A DNA stretch of 46,633 nucleotides from Chloroflexota bacterium (GTDB taxonomy: Bacteria; Chloroflexota; Dehalococcoidia; JABGRK01). The DNA is taken from positions 1 through 46,633 of the forward strand of contig JABGRK010000015.1 of NCBI GenBank assembly GCA_018648325.1. Direction: 5' to 3'. The position numbers and the translations under genes were made by a program. Each line of letters opens with the position of its first letter. Positions within the stretch are counted from its first letter, which is position 1. The notes under the pieces are model-generated. The model made no database searches, was not told the DNA's origin, and was given only the letters and a program-made list of their open reading frames with translations. Of this stretch, positions 31,037-39,718 are shown piece by piece.

Positions 31037-33652
31037 ATGTCTAAAGTTGCCAGTAAAGCGGATATCTGGGAAGATATCTGGATTCATACCAGTTGCGGCG
31101 GATGCTACTCCACCTGCGGGGTGCAGGTACATCGTGTAAACGGTGTGCCCATTGCCATTGAGGGAGAGCCTGATTCGACGCTGGGTGCTGAGGGAGGACT
31201 TTGCGCCAAGGGTGTATCCATGCTACAGATCATCCATGACCCCAATCGCCGCAATGTTCCCTTGAGGCGGACCAATCCCAAAAAGGGTTTACACGAAGAG
31301 GGTAACTGGGTTGAAATCACCTGGGATGAGGCGCTGAATGATATAACCGAGCGCATGCGCAAGATACGTGATGAGGACTCCAGAAAACTGGCCAGGGCCG
31401 ATTCGCCATCACCCAATGCGGTAATGAAGCATAATTTTCTGGCTCCTTTCTTTGCGGCTTACGGACCCACATCACGAGTTAACGGTGGGGCGGCGCTTCA
31501 TTGCGGCAGCGCGGCGCATCACGTTACCGGACAGTATTACGCCTCGTGGGATGCCGGACCGGACTGGAAATACACCAAATACGTCATGTTCTTTGGTGCC
31601 AGCCAGGGCTTTGGCTCTGGACATGCCTCTACCATCAACATGAGGATGGCCGCCGACGCGCGTGAGCGTGGCATCAAGTTCGTGGTATTCGATCCTATGT
31701 GTAACAACACGGGTGATAAGGCCACCGAGTGGGTGCCGATCCTTCCCGGTACGGATGGCTCCGTGGTTCTGGCAATGATAAACGTTATATTAAATGAGCT
31801 TGATATTTATGATGCACGACATCTCAAGTACAAGACTAATGGCCCATACCTCATCGGTCCCGACGGTTTATATATAAGAGATGAAGTTAGCACAAAACCG
31901 ATGGTCTGGGACGCTGGAGACAACGCAGCCAAAGTATTTAACGATCCTTCTATAAAAGATTATGCGTTATTGGGTGAGTATGAAGTAAACGGTGTTAAAT
32001 GCCAGCCATCATTTCAACTGATCAAAGAGCATGTGAAAAAGTACACACCGGAGTATGCGCAGCAGTGGAGTACGGTTCCGGCGGCGCAGATACGCCGTAT
32101 AGCCAAGGAATTTGCCGAAGCAGCCACGATAGGTAGTACTATCGTTATCGACGGAGTGGAATTGCCTCACAGGCCGGTTAGCGCGGCCATATTCCGTGGT
32201 GGTCAGGGACACACCAACGGTATGCATCAGGTGTATTCGGTGCATATTCTCAACTGCATATTGGGGGCTATGGATGTGCCCGGTGGAACGATTGCGCTGT
32301 GTCCGTCGCGCGTGCTGGGTGATCCCAATACGGGGCGTCCCAAGTTGGAGCCGTTTGCCAACCCGGACGGAATGCTTACACCCGCCTCTTGGTCTTCGCT
32401 TATACCTCGCAAGCCGGAGAACTGGATGCCACCCAAAGAACCCACCTTTGAGGGTCAAACCACCATGCTAAACGGCGTATTCACTCAAGGGATGTCATCC
32501 TGTTTTACTACTGCCAACGACAGGCATGAACTGTGGGACAAGCTGGGTGTGGACTATAAGATCGAGATGCTTTTTTCCTGGGCCAACAACTCGGTAATGG
32601 GACAGGGTAATCCTGAGACTCACGCCGCAGCACTGCTGGAGATTCCGTTTATCGTCTGCTATGAGCTGTTTCCCACGGAACTGTCGGAGGGGTTTGCCGA
32701 TATTGTTCTACCGGGTTGTTCCAAGCTGGAGCATCCGGTAAGTTGTGCGGACTGCTACGATTTCTATTTCAATACGCCTATCGCCTACGAGGATTTTTCC
32801 ATTCACCTTACCCAGCCGGTGGTGGAGCCTCAATATGAGCGAAGATTTATAGTTGATACGCTGTTTGAACTGGCTGACAGGCTGGGCATCAGGGACCAGT
32901 ATAATGCCAACATCAATTTTAAATTCGATCTGGCAGATGATTGCAAGATAAAGCCGGGTGAGAGGCTTGATCTGGAGCAGATAAGCGATCGTGTATTTAA
33001 ATATAACCATGGTGAGGATCATGGCGTAGACTGGTTTAAAGAAAAAGGCTTTATCCGCTGGAAGAAGACGCCTAAAGAGGCATATTGGCGCTGGGATCTG
33101 GATGTAAGAGTTCCCTTGTACCTGCATGATCTGGCAGTATGCGGGCCCAAGATTCAGGGGCTGGCTGAAGGTGTTGGGGTAAACGCTGAGTGGGAGCAGT
33201 ATACGCCACTGGTAAGCTGGTTTCCCACGCCGCCGAATAAGGTGCAGGGGGAGCATGACCTGTACTGCTACTCTTACCGCGATACACTGCACTCCGGCGG
33301 GCAGACCCAGGAAAATCCGTGGCTTGATGAGGCCAGTGGGATGAATCCATATACCTATAACATAGTTATTAATAGCCAGACGGCCAAAGCAAAAGGCCTT
33401 GTGGATGGAGATATCATCTGGGTGGAGTCCAACTACGGTCGCAAGACCAAAGGCCCTATCAAAGTGACGGAGGCGGTTCATCCGCAGTGCATAGGTATTG
33501 CCACCACCGCCGGTCACTGGGTTAAGGGTCAGCCCATAGCCTATGGGAAAGGAGTCTACTTCAACGAGTTGATGGAGCTTGATCTGGAGCATTGTGATCC
33601 GGTATCACTGAGTATAGAAACATCGGCGAAAGTCAAAATATACAAAGCTTAG
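31037..33652 (+). CDS. Molybdopterin oxidoreductase of the DMSO reductase family
   Basis: An 871-residue catalytic subunit. The N-terminal 4Fe-4S site is C20-x2-C23-x3-C27 with C56. Domains II-III follow with GASQGFGSGHA and FDPMCNNTGDKATEWVPILPGTDG, typical of pterin binding. C156 in ALHCGSAAHH sits at about the place of the metal-coordinating residue and suggests a Cys ligand. LPGCSKLEHP and a C-terminal molybdopterin dinucleotide domain (MNPYTYNIVINSQTAKAKGL) complete it. No Tat signal, so it is cytoplasmic. The subfamily is not identifiable by eye: relatives include polysulfide/thiosulfate reductases, acetylene hydratase and transhydroxylases. Context with an acyl ligase and AORs suggests acting on an organic compound. 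Confidence 0.9.
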   Translation: MSKVASKADIWEDIWIHTSCGGCYSTCGVQVHRVNGVPIAIEGEPDSTLGAEGGLCAKGVSMLQIIHDPNRRNVPLRRTNPKKGLHEEGNWVEITWDEALNDITERMRKIRDEDSRKLARADSPSPNAVMKHNFLAPFFAAYGPTSRVNGGAALHCGSAAHHVTGQYYASWDAGPDWKYTKYVMFFGASQGFGSGHASTINMRMAADARERGIKFVVFDPMCNNTGDKATEWVPILPGTDGSVVLAMINVILNELDIYDARHLKYKTNGPYLIGPDGLYIRDEVSTKPMVWDAGDNAAKVFNDPSIKDYALLGEYEVNGVKCQPSFQLIKEHVKKYTPEYAQQWSTVPAAQIRRIAKEFAEAATIGSTIVIDGVELPHRPVSAAIFRGGQGHTNGMHQVYSVHILNCILGAMDVPGGTIALCPSRVLGDPNTGRPKLEPFANPDGMLTPASWSSLIPRKPENWMPPKEPTFEGQTTMLNGVFTQGMSSCFTTANDRHELWDKLGVDYKIEMLFSWANNSVMGQGNPETHAAALLEIPFIVCYELFPTELSEGFADIVLPGCSKLEHPVSCADCYDFYFNTPIAYEDFSIHLTQPVVEPQYERRFIVDTLFELADRLGIRDQYNANINFKFDLADDCKIKPGERLDLEQISDRVFKYNHGEDHGVDWFKEKGFIRWKKTPKEAYWRWDLDVRVPLYLHDLAVCGPKIQGLAEGVGVNAEWEQYTPLVSWFPTPPNKVQGEHDLYCYSYRDTLHSGGQTQENPWLDEASGMNPYTYNIVINSQTAKAKGLVDGDIIWVESNYGRKTKGPIKVTEAVHPQCIGIATTAGHWVKGQPIAYGKGVYFNELMELDLEHCDPVSLSIETSAKVKIYKA

Positions 33653-33691
33653 ATTATTCTGGTTCGCGTTTTTAAAATAGACGGGGGTAGT

Positions 33692-35341
33692 ATGATACCG
33701 ATTCGGTATACAGAGCGAGAGTTTGAACAACTTTGCGCTGAGGGCAAATGGGGAACCCCCGTAGATTATGTGGAGCAAAACGCGAACAAATATCCCGATA
33801 AAACTGCGCTCATTGATTCGGGCGGCAGGCTGACCTTTCTGGATGTGAAGCAGAAGTCGGACAGGCTTGCCATTCGCTTGCTTGAAATGGGCCTCAAACG
33901 TGACGATAGAATAGTTGTTCAGCTTCCCAACGTTGTCGAGTGGGTAATTGTACATACTGCACTGCAAAAGGCCGGACTTATCGGTCTGTACGTAATGCAG
34001 TATTTTCGTCATAAAGAGATAGAATACTCCTGCAAAGAAATCGAGGCGGTGGGCTATCTTGGCGTGGCTGATTTCCGTGGTTTCAACTATTTCGATATGA
34101 TCCGTGAGCTTCGCCCCAAACTACCTGATCTGAAGCATGTATTTGTTGTAGGCGACAATGTTCCTGACGGAGCTGTTTCCGTTAACGAAATGAGGGATAG
34201 TCCCCTGGGAAAAGAGCATCCCGCTGACTTCATTGCTAAAAGCAGGGTTGGTTGGGGGCAAATCTATCAGCTAAGAGTAACATCAGGTACCACAGGTATG
34301 CCCAAGCTGGTTGAATGCGCACTTACCTATCCATCCTTAGAAGATACTTTGAAACAGAGGTATAAGGTCACACCTGACGATGTTTTTGGCGCGTTTGCAC
34401 CGCTTTCCGGCGGGCCCAGCGGCGTACACTGCCGTGGTTTTGGCATATCCCAACGCATGGGTTGCACGGTAGCGATGCTGGAAAAGTTTGACGCTGCCGA
34501 TGCGGTTGATCTGATCCAGCGCGAGCGGATCAGCTTCGGTACCGGTGTGCCAACCATGCTGGCTATGATTAGCGCTTTACCCAATTTGAGCGATTACGAT
34601 TTAAGTTCGCTGCGCGTTTTTGAGGTTGCAGGGGCGTCTCTTCCCTATAGCGTGGCCAAGGAGTTTGAGGAGAAGGTGGGGTGCAAGGTGATCAACCGTC
34701 TGGGTGGAGTGGACATTGGTTTTGGTGCAACATCATCGGTTGATGATCCTCCTGAGGTGCGCTGGGGTTCGGTCGGCAAGCCCATACCTGAGATTACGCT
34801 CAAGCTCCTGGATGAGCAAGGCAACGATGTTCCTCAGGGCGAGGTGGGTGAGATAGCCTACGCCAAAACGCGGGGTTCCGATCGGTCATACTACAGAGAC
34901 CTTGAAATGACGCTGGAGCGCGAGGCACAGGGGCTGGCGCGAACCGGAGACCTGGGCAAGTTTGATGAGCATGGCAATCTGTATGTTGTTGGCCGCCGCA
35001 AAGACGTTATTATTCGTGGGGGGCAGAATATTTTCCCTGCAGAGATAGAAAGTATGCTCATTACTCATCCCGCGGTATTTAATGTGGCCGTTGTTTCCAT
35101 GCCGGACAGGGTTATGGGAGAAAAGGCGTGCGCCTACGTCATATGCAAGCAGGGGCAGATACTTACCTTTGATGAAATGACATCTCATCTTGTTAAGAAA
35201 AAGGTGGCAAAGTACAAGCTGCCCGAAAGGCTGCAGGTAGTAGATAGTTTTCCCTACTCCGGCGACGGGCAAAAGGTTATGAAAAGAACGCTTTCCGAGG
35301 ATGTAACTGCCAAGCTTAAAGCTGAAGGGGTAGTTTTTTGA
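33692..35341 (+). CDS. AMP-dependent acyl/aryl-CoA ligase
   Basis: A 549-residue adenylate-forming enzyme. ATP loop VTSGTTGMPKLVE, A5-like GGVDIGFGATS, ARTGDLGKFDEHGNLYVVGRRKD hinge, IIRGGQNIFPAEIE and the C-terminal GDGQKVMKR with catalytic Lys are all in place. The overall look is closest to the DhbE/benzoate-type aryl acid ligases and related 2-pathway acyl-CoA synthetases, so an aromatic or cyclic acid is a good guess. It would convert the acid made by an AOR to a CoA ester at the cost of ATP. Starts with ATG after GGGGG. It overlaps the next gene by one base. Confidence 0.92.
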   Translation: MIPIRYTEREFEQLCAEGKWGTPVDYVEQNANKYPDKTALIDSGGRLTFLDVKQKSDRLAIRLLEMGLKRDDRIVVQLPNVVEWVIVHTALQKAGLIGLYVMQYFRHKEIEYSCKEIEAVGYLGVADFRGFNYFDMIRELRPKLPDLKHVFVVGDNVPDGAVSVNEMRDSPLGKEHPADFIAKSRVGWGQIYQLRVTSGTTGMPKLVECALTYPSLEDTLKQRYKVTPDDVFGAFAPLSGGPSGVHCRGFGISQRMGCTVAMLEKFDAADAVDLIQRERISFGTGVPTMLAMISALPNLSDYDLSSLRVFEVAGASLPYSVAKEFEEKVGCKVINRLGGVDIGFGATSSVDDPPEVRWGSVGKPIPEITLKLLDEQGNDVPQGEVGEIAYAKTRGSDRSYYRDLEMTLEREAQGLARTGDLGKFDEHGNLYVVGRRKDVIIRGGQNIFPAEIESMLITHPAVFNVAVVSMPDRVMGEKACAYVICKQGQILTFDEMTSHLVKKKVAKYKLPERLQVVDSFPYSGDGQKVMKRTLSEDVTAKLKAEGVVF

Positions 35342-35625
35342 TGATAAAGATTGTTTTTACCTACAATGTTGCACCTGATAAGCAAGCAAAGTATTTGATA
35401 GATACGGCTGAAATAATCAAGCCGTTTTGGGAGTCTCACGGATGCACATCTTATAGCGTATGGCAGACCGATGAAGGATCGCCCGCTTTTGTTAAAGAAA
35501 TGGTGTTTGAAGATCAAAAGTCGCGGGAAAAGGCGTCGGATGACCCCAGTGCCAAAGAGGTGGTTGGGCTCTTCTCAAAATACGCCACAAATGTTAAGCG
35601 CAGGATGTATTTGCAGTGTGTCTGA
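35341..35625 (+). CDS. Small dimeric alpha/beta-barrel (ABM-like) protein
   Basis: A 94-residue protein with the beta-alpha-beta-beta-alpha-beta pattern of dimeric alpha/beta-barrel (ferredoxin-like) proteins such as antibiotic-biosynthesis monooxygenase-like and NIPSNAP domains: IKIVFTYNVAPDKQAKYLI, SYSVWQTDEGSPAFVKEMVFED, and a final RRMYLQCV. Members range from cofactor-less oxygenases to isomerases and lactone-modifying enzymes. Its start overlaps the ligase stop (TGATG) and it precedes the SDR by 22 bp, so it belongs to the same pathway. Function unknown; in an anaerobe an oxygenase role is unlikely. Confidence 0.65.
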   Translation: MIKIVFTYNVAPDKQAKYLIDTAEIIKPFWESHGCTSYSVWQTDEGSPAFVKEMVFEDQKSREKASDDPSAKEVVGLFSKYATNVKRRMYLQCV

Positions 35626-35647
35626 TTGTATATAGGGAGCAGTTTAT

Positions 35648-36433
35648 ATGATAACGGTTAAGGATAAGGTGGTAATTATCACCGGTGCCGGTCAGGGAAT
35701 AGGTAAAGGGCTGGCTATGGGTCTTGCTGCTGATGGCGCAAAAGTGGTGGTTGCCGAGATAAACCGTGAACGGGGACAGCAGGCGGCGGCTGATATTATC
35801 AAAAGCGGTGGTGATGCTATCTTTGTGCATACGGATGTAAGCAAGTACGACACAGTTGCCAAAATGGTCGCGCTGGTGATAGATACATATGGCAGGATAG
35901 ACGCTCTTATTAACAACGCCGCTATTTACTATGGCGTGGGTGCCAGCCTGTTTACCGATATTTCTGAGCAAGCCTGGGATAAGGAGATGGCGGTTAATGT
36001 TAAAGGTACTTGGAACTGTTCACGTGCGGTGGTTCCGCAAATGATTTTGCAGGGCAAGGGCAAGATAATTAACGTTGCTTCTGGAGTAGCGTTTGGAGGC
36101 AGCCCTCATTTTATGCATTACGTTGCATCCAAAGGGGCGGTTGTATCTATGACGCGCGCTATGGCTCGTGAACTGGCGGAAATGGGTGGAAACGGGCTTA
36201 CTGCCAATGTGTTTATACCAGCGGCCGTGGCCGGAGAAGCCAGTGACAAGATGAGATCAGATATGCAGAAACTGAACAGCAATAAAAAGGGTGATCCGTT
36301 GGCAGCTCAGATAATCAAGCGCCGGGGAACTGCTGATGATATGGTTGGACCGGTGCTGTACATGGTATCGGATGCCAGTGATTTTGTGACCGGATCAGTT
36401 GTTACTGCTGACGGTGGAGCTACTAGCCGATAG
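35648..36433 (+). CDS. Short-chain dehydrogenase/reductase
   Basis: A 261-residue SDR with ITGAGQGIGKGLA nucleotide loop, acidic residue after strand 2 (VVAEINRE), suggesting NAD rather than NADP, RIDALINNAA, IINVASGVAFGG with catalytic Ser, and YVASKGA with Tyr/Lys. Ends in GSVVTADGGATSR. It would oxidise or reduce an alcohol/ketone intermediate of the pathway. It is separated from the flavoprotein gene by one base, indicating tight coupling; the substrate is not predictable. Confidence 0.9.
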   Translation: MITVKDKVVIITGAGQGIGKGLAMGLAADGAKVVVAEINRERGQQAAADIIKSGGDAIFVHTDVSKYDTVAKMVALVIDTYGRIDALINNAAIYYGVGASLFTDISEQAWDKEMAVNVKGTWNCSRAVVPQMILQGKGKIINVASGVAFGGSPHFMHYVASKGAVVSMTRAMARELAEMGGNGLTANVFIPAAVAGEASDKMRSDMQKLNSNKKGDPLAAQIIKRRGTADDMVGPVLYMVSDASDFVTGSVVTADGGATSR

Positions 36434-36434
36434 G

Positions 36435-37706
36435 ATGAGGGATAATATCGCAAAAACGAAGTATTTGATCATAGGTAATTCAGCAGGTGGTATAGGTGCT
36501 GCTGAAGCTATTCGCAGTCGGGATAAGGTCGGAGAGATCACGATTGTTTCTGATGAGCCGTATCCAGCGTACTCGCGTATTCTTATATCCAAGTATTTTA
36601 TTGGTGAGCGTGATCTTGATCATATGCTACTACGCCCGCTGGATTTTCACGATGTAAATAACATCACCTTTCTATCGGGTAAAAAGGTTGCAAAGCTGCT
36701 GCTGCACTCACATGAGATTGAACTGGAAGATAGTAGTCGTTTCTCATATGAAAAACTGATGCTTGCACTGGGGGGATCACCTGTAATCCCTGAACTTGAT
36801 GGATGTGATAAGGATGGGGTGTTTACCTATACCAAACTGGATAATATAAAGGCCATCGATAAGTATCTTGATCGAGTACGGACGGCGGTTGTATACGGCG
36901 GTGGACTTATCGGTACCAGCGCTGCGGAGGCGCTTGCCGAACGCGGACTTAAGGTCACGATGATTGTACGCTCAAGGATGCTTCGTACCGTACTGGACGC
37001 GCATGCATCTTCAGTTGTTGCTCTAACGCTTGAGCGTGCCGGAGTTACAGTTTTAACCGGACATACTGCGGTTAAAATCACAGGCGATAGTAAAGTGAAA
37101 GGCGTGGTTCTTGATGATGGCAACTCGTTGCCATGTGACCTTTTGGTAGTGGCGACGGGCGTTTCTCCTCGGATCGAACTGGCTAGCAAAGCAGGCATAA
37201 TGGTGGATAGTGGTATCGTGGTAAACAGACACATGCAAACGAGCAACCCGGATGTTTATGCCTGCGGTGATGTTGCCCAAGTTCACGATTATGTTTATGG
37301 CCAAAACCGTGTTACACCGGTATGGCCGGGCGCTTATAACGGGGGCGTGGTTGCCGGGTCGAACATGGCTGGCAAAAGCGTGGAGTATGATGGTGGCACC
37401 AGTATGAATACCCTGAGCTATTTTGGGTTGAACATTGCGTCTGCTGGGATCACCATGCCCACAGATGAGGGTCATGAGGTGCTGGTAAATGATAGTGGCG
37501 ATAACTATCAGAAAATAGTTTTAAGAGATGATTGTATAGTGGGGTTTGTACTCCTTGGTAATATAGATAAAGCGGGTGCAATTCTGAGCATCATGAAAGA
37601 GCGCATCGATGTGAGCAGTATAAAGCAGGATATTTTATCCAAGAGCGCGGGTGGCCTGGTAAATCTGCTGTGGCACATGCGCCTAGAATCAATAAAAAGT
37701 AATTAG
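36435..37706 (+). CDS. FAD/NAD(P)-dependent oxidoreductase (NirB/rubredoxin-reductase-like)
   Basis: A 423-residue pyridine nucleotide-disulfide-type flavoprotein. The FAD loop is IIGNSAGGIGAAEAI, the NAD loop is VVYGGGLIGTSAAEAL, and the second FAD site is NPDVYACGDVAQVHD. PAYSRILISKYF resembles NADH-dependent nitrite reductase and rubredoxin reductases. It lacks the disulfide CxxxxC of glutathione-reductase relatives. ATG at 36435 directly follows the SDR stop; the longer open frame overlaps the SDR. It may connect NAD(P)H with ferredoxin or the Fe-S proteins of the cluster. Confidence 0.9.
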   Translation: MRDNIAKTKYLIIGNSAGGIGAAEAIRSRDKVGEITIVSDEPYPAYSRILISKYFIGERDLDHMLLRPLDFHDVNNITFLSGKKVAKLLLHSHEIELEDSSRFSYEKLMLALGGSPVIPELDGCDKDGVFTYTKLDNIKAIDKYLDRVRTAVVYGGGLIGTSAAEALAERGLKVTMIVRSRMLRTVLDAHASSVVALTLERAGVTVLTGHTAVKITGDSKVKGVVLDDGNSLPCDLLVVATGVSPRIELASKAGIMVDSGIVVNRHMQTSNPDVYACGDVAQVHDYVYGQNRVTPVWPGAYNGGVVAGSNMAGKSVEYDGGTSMNTLSYFGLNIASAGITMPTDEGHEVLVNDSGDNYQKIVLRDDCIVGFVLLGNIDKAGAILSIMKERIDVSSIKQDILSKSAGGLVNLLWHMRLESIKSN

Positions 37707-37724
37707 CAAGGGAGACTCGTTGAT

Positions 37725-39581
37725 ATGTCAGCAAACGCATCATATGGGTACGCCGGTAAAGTACTCAGAGTAAATTTATCTGATCGCAGTGTTGGTGAAG
37801 AGACGCTGGATGAAGCAACCTTGCGTCGATATTTGGGCGGAACCGGGCTGGGTGCCAAGTATTTGTATGAGAACGTACCTCCGGGAGTTAAGTGGTCTGA
37901 TCCGCAAAACGTGCTGGTTTTGGCATCCGGGCCATTGGGTGGAACAAACGCACCTGGCAGCGGAACATACTCTGTTGTAACCAAGGGTGCACTTACCAGT
38001 GGCGCAACTTCTTCTCAAGCCAACGGATTTCTGGGAGCGTACATGAAGCGGTCGGGATATGACGCTATTGTAGTCGAAGGTGCATCTGATAGCTGGGTTT
38101 ATTTGTATATTCATGACGGGGTTGCCGAGCTACGGGACGCGGCCTATCTGCTGGGTAAGGATACATGGGAGACGGAAGACGCGATAAAAGGTGAGTTGGG
38201 ACTGACCGAGCGCGGCGCCAGTGTTGTGGGCATAGGCCCTGCCGGAGAGAACCTTGTTAAATTTGCTGCCATTGTAGGTGATCACGGACACGTTGTTGCT
38301 CACAACGGGCCCGGTGCGGTAATGGGTTCTAAGAAGCTGAAGGCGGTGGTAGCGGCCCGCGGCAAGACTCCTGTTCCGGTTAAAGACAAGCAGACTGTAT
38401 CTGAAATTACCAAGGAAATCATCAGAATGGCAAAGCTGAGAGAGCCCAGCGGATATACGTGGGGCACATCTATGTTATATGGCATGATGACACAACTCGG
38501 TTGTCTGCCTGTGAGGAACCTGACCACTAATACTTTTGCCCAGTATGAAAGTTTCATGGGTGAAAATTACCGCCCGCGACTTGAGATGAAATGGACACCG
38601 TGCTGGTCATGTCAGGCAAAACACTGCCATCTGGTCAAGATTACCGATGGGCCTTACGCCGGATACGAGGGCGAGGAGCCTGAATACGAGGGCCTTGCTG
38701 CATTTGGCTCGGTTATCGGGCAGACGGATGTGATGGCGGCCATAATGCTGAGCAACGAGATTGATAAACTGGGTATGGACGCCAACGAGGGTGGCTGGCT
38801 TATCAGTATGCTAATGGAGTGCTACGAAAAAGGCATTATAGATAAAAATTACCTTGATGGTATCGAATTTACCTGGGGCAATGTTGAGGCAACGCGTCAG
38901 CTACTTTACAAAATCGCCAGACGCGATGGAGTCGGAGATACACTGGCTGAGGGTGTGATGCGTACGGCGCAGTCTATCGGCGGGGAGGCTGTAAACGTTG
39001 GCGTATACACTAAAAAAGGCGCTACGCCGCGCGGTCATGACCATCGTGTAAGGTGGCCGGAGATGTTTGACACTGCTACCTCCAGCGTGGGGACGCTTGA
39101 GAGCGGCGGCGTGGTAATACAAGATGTGCACTCACCCGAGGAGGTGTCCATTTCCACTGCCAAGGCTAAAGCGGCGCGTTTCTTTAAGGATTCGCTGGGT
39201 ATTTGTCTCATCGCCTGTAGCGGGACGCGCACCATGACCGAAAGTGATGATCCTAACCTTAAACAAATGATTGATCTACTAAACGCCGTGACCGGATGGG
39301 ATTATTCCGTTGACGAGGTTCAGACCATGGGGCTTGTTGCTGCTAACCTGCTGCGTGTGTTTAATATCCGGCATGGTATCGGTAAGGATTTGGACTATCC
39401 CTCTGCGAGATATGGTTCGGCGCCTTCGGAGGGCTATGCAAAAGGCAAGAGTGCGCTTGAGCATTGGGATGAGATGATTGTAAACTACTACCGTCAGATG
39501 GGTTGGGATGAAAATACCGGCGTGCCGTTGCCCGAGACTTTATCTGACCTCGGTTTGGGTCATATCGCGACTGACCTTTAA
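37725..39581 (+). CDS. Aldehyde ferredoxin oxidoreductase family protein, divergent (AOR-2)
   Basis: A 618-residue AOR-family protein. It has LRVNLSDRSVGEE, GGTGLGAKYLYE, SGPLGGTNAPGSG, the pterin segment HNGPGAVMGSKKLK, and EGEEPEYEGLAAFGS. Differences from AOR-1: the cluster motif is C293-W-S-C296-Q-A-K-H-C301, CxxCx4C rather than CxxCxxxC, and the active-site region reads KKGATPRGHDHRVRWPEMFD and SSVGTLESG, lacking the RG-x-HLR loop. So it belongs to a different AOR subfamily, perhaps with a non-aldehyde substrate such as a thioester or acid. Eighteen bases after the flavoprotein, with a GGGAG site. Last gene of the marR run. Confidence 0.9.
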   Translation: MSANASYGYAGKVLRVNLSDRSVGEETLDEATLRRYLGGTGLGAKYLYENVPPGVKWSDPQNVLVLASGPLGGTNAPGSGTYSVVTKGALTSGATSSQANGFLGAYMKRSGYDAIVVEGASDSWVYLYIHDGVAELRDAAYLLGKDTWETEDAIKGELGLTERGASVVGIGPAGENLVKFAAIVGDHGHVVAHNGPGAVMGSKKLKAVVAARGKTPVPVKDKQTVSEITKEIIRMAKLREPSGYTWGTSMLYGMMTQLGCLPVRNLTTNTFAQYESFMGENYRPRLEMKWTPCWSCQAKHCHLVKITDGPYAGYEGEEPEYEGLAAFGSVIGQTDVMAAIMLSNEIDKLGMDANEGGWLISMLMECYEKGIIDKNYLDGIEFTWGNVEATRQLLYKIARRDGVGDTLAEGVMRTAQSIGGEAVNVGVYTKKGATPRGHDHRVRWPEMFDTATSSVGTLESGGVVIQDVHSPEEVSISTAKAKAARFFKDSLGICLIACSGTRTMTESDDPNLKQMIDLLNAVTGWDYSVDEVQTMGLVAANLLRVFNIRHGIGKDLDYPSARYGSAPSEGYAKGKSALEHWDEMIVNYYRQMGWDENTGVPLPETLSDLGLGHIATDL

Positions 39582-39679
39582 ATATCATTAATCGTTACTT
39601 TTTCAATAAAAAGCAAAGAAACAAGGGTAAACGCCTGTAAATTGAGGTCAAAAACCGTGAATTTTGAGGCGGAATGTTG

Positions 39680-39685
39680 TATACT
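39680..39685 (+). promoter_or_regulatory. -10-like element before the Cys-rich ferredoxin
   Basis: TATACT at 39680-39685 in the 137 bp gap after AOR-2; no convincing -35. The gap also holds ATTGAGG and TTTTGAGG. No terminator is seen after AOR-2, so readthrough from the marR transcript is also possible. Confidence 0.35.
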
Positions 39686-39718
39686 AATGAAAAACAAACC
39701 AATTTGGGAGGATAAAGA

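Noticed and set aside
32708-33592. 294-codon open frame opposite the molybdopterin enzyme
   Set aside because: Antisense shadow; no ribosome-binding site or recognisable motif.
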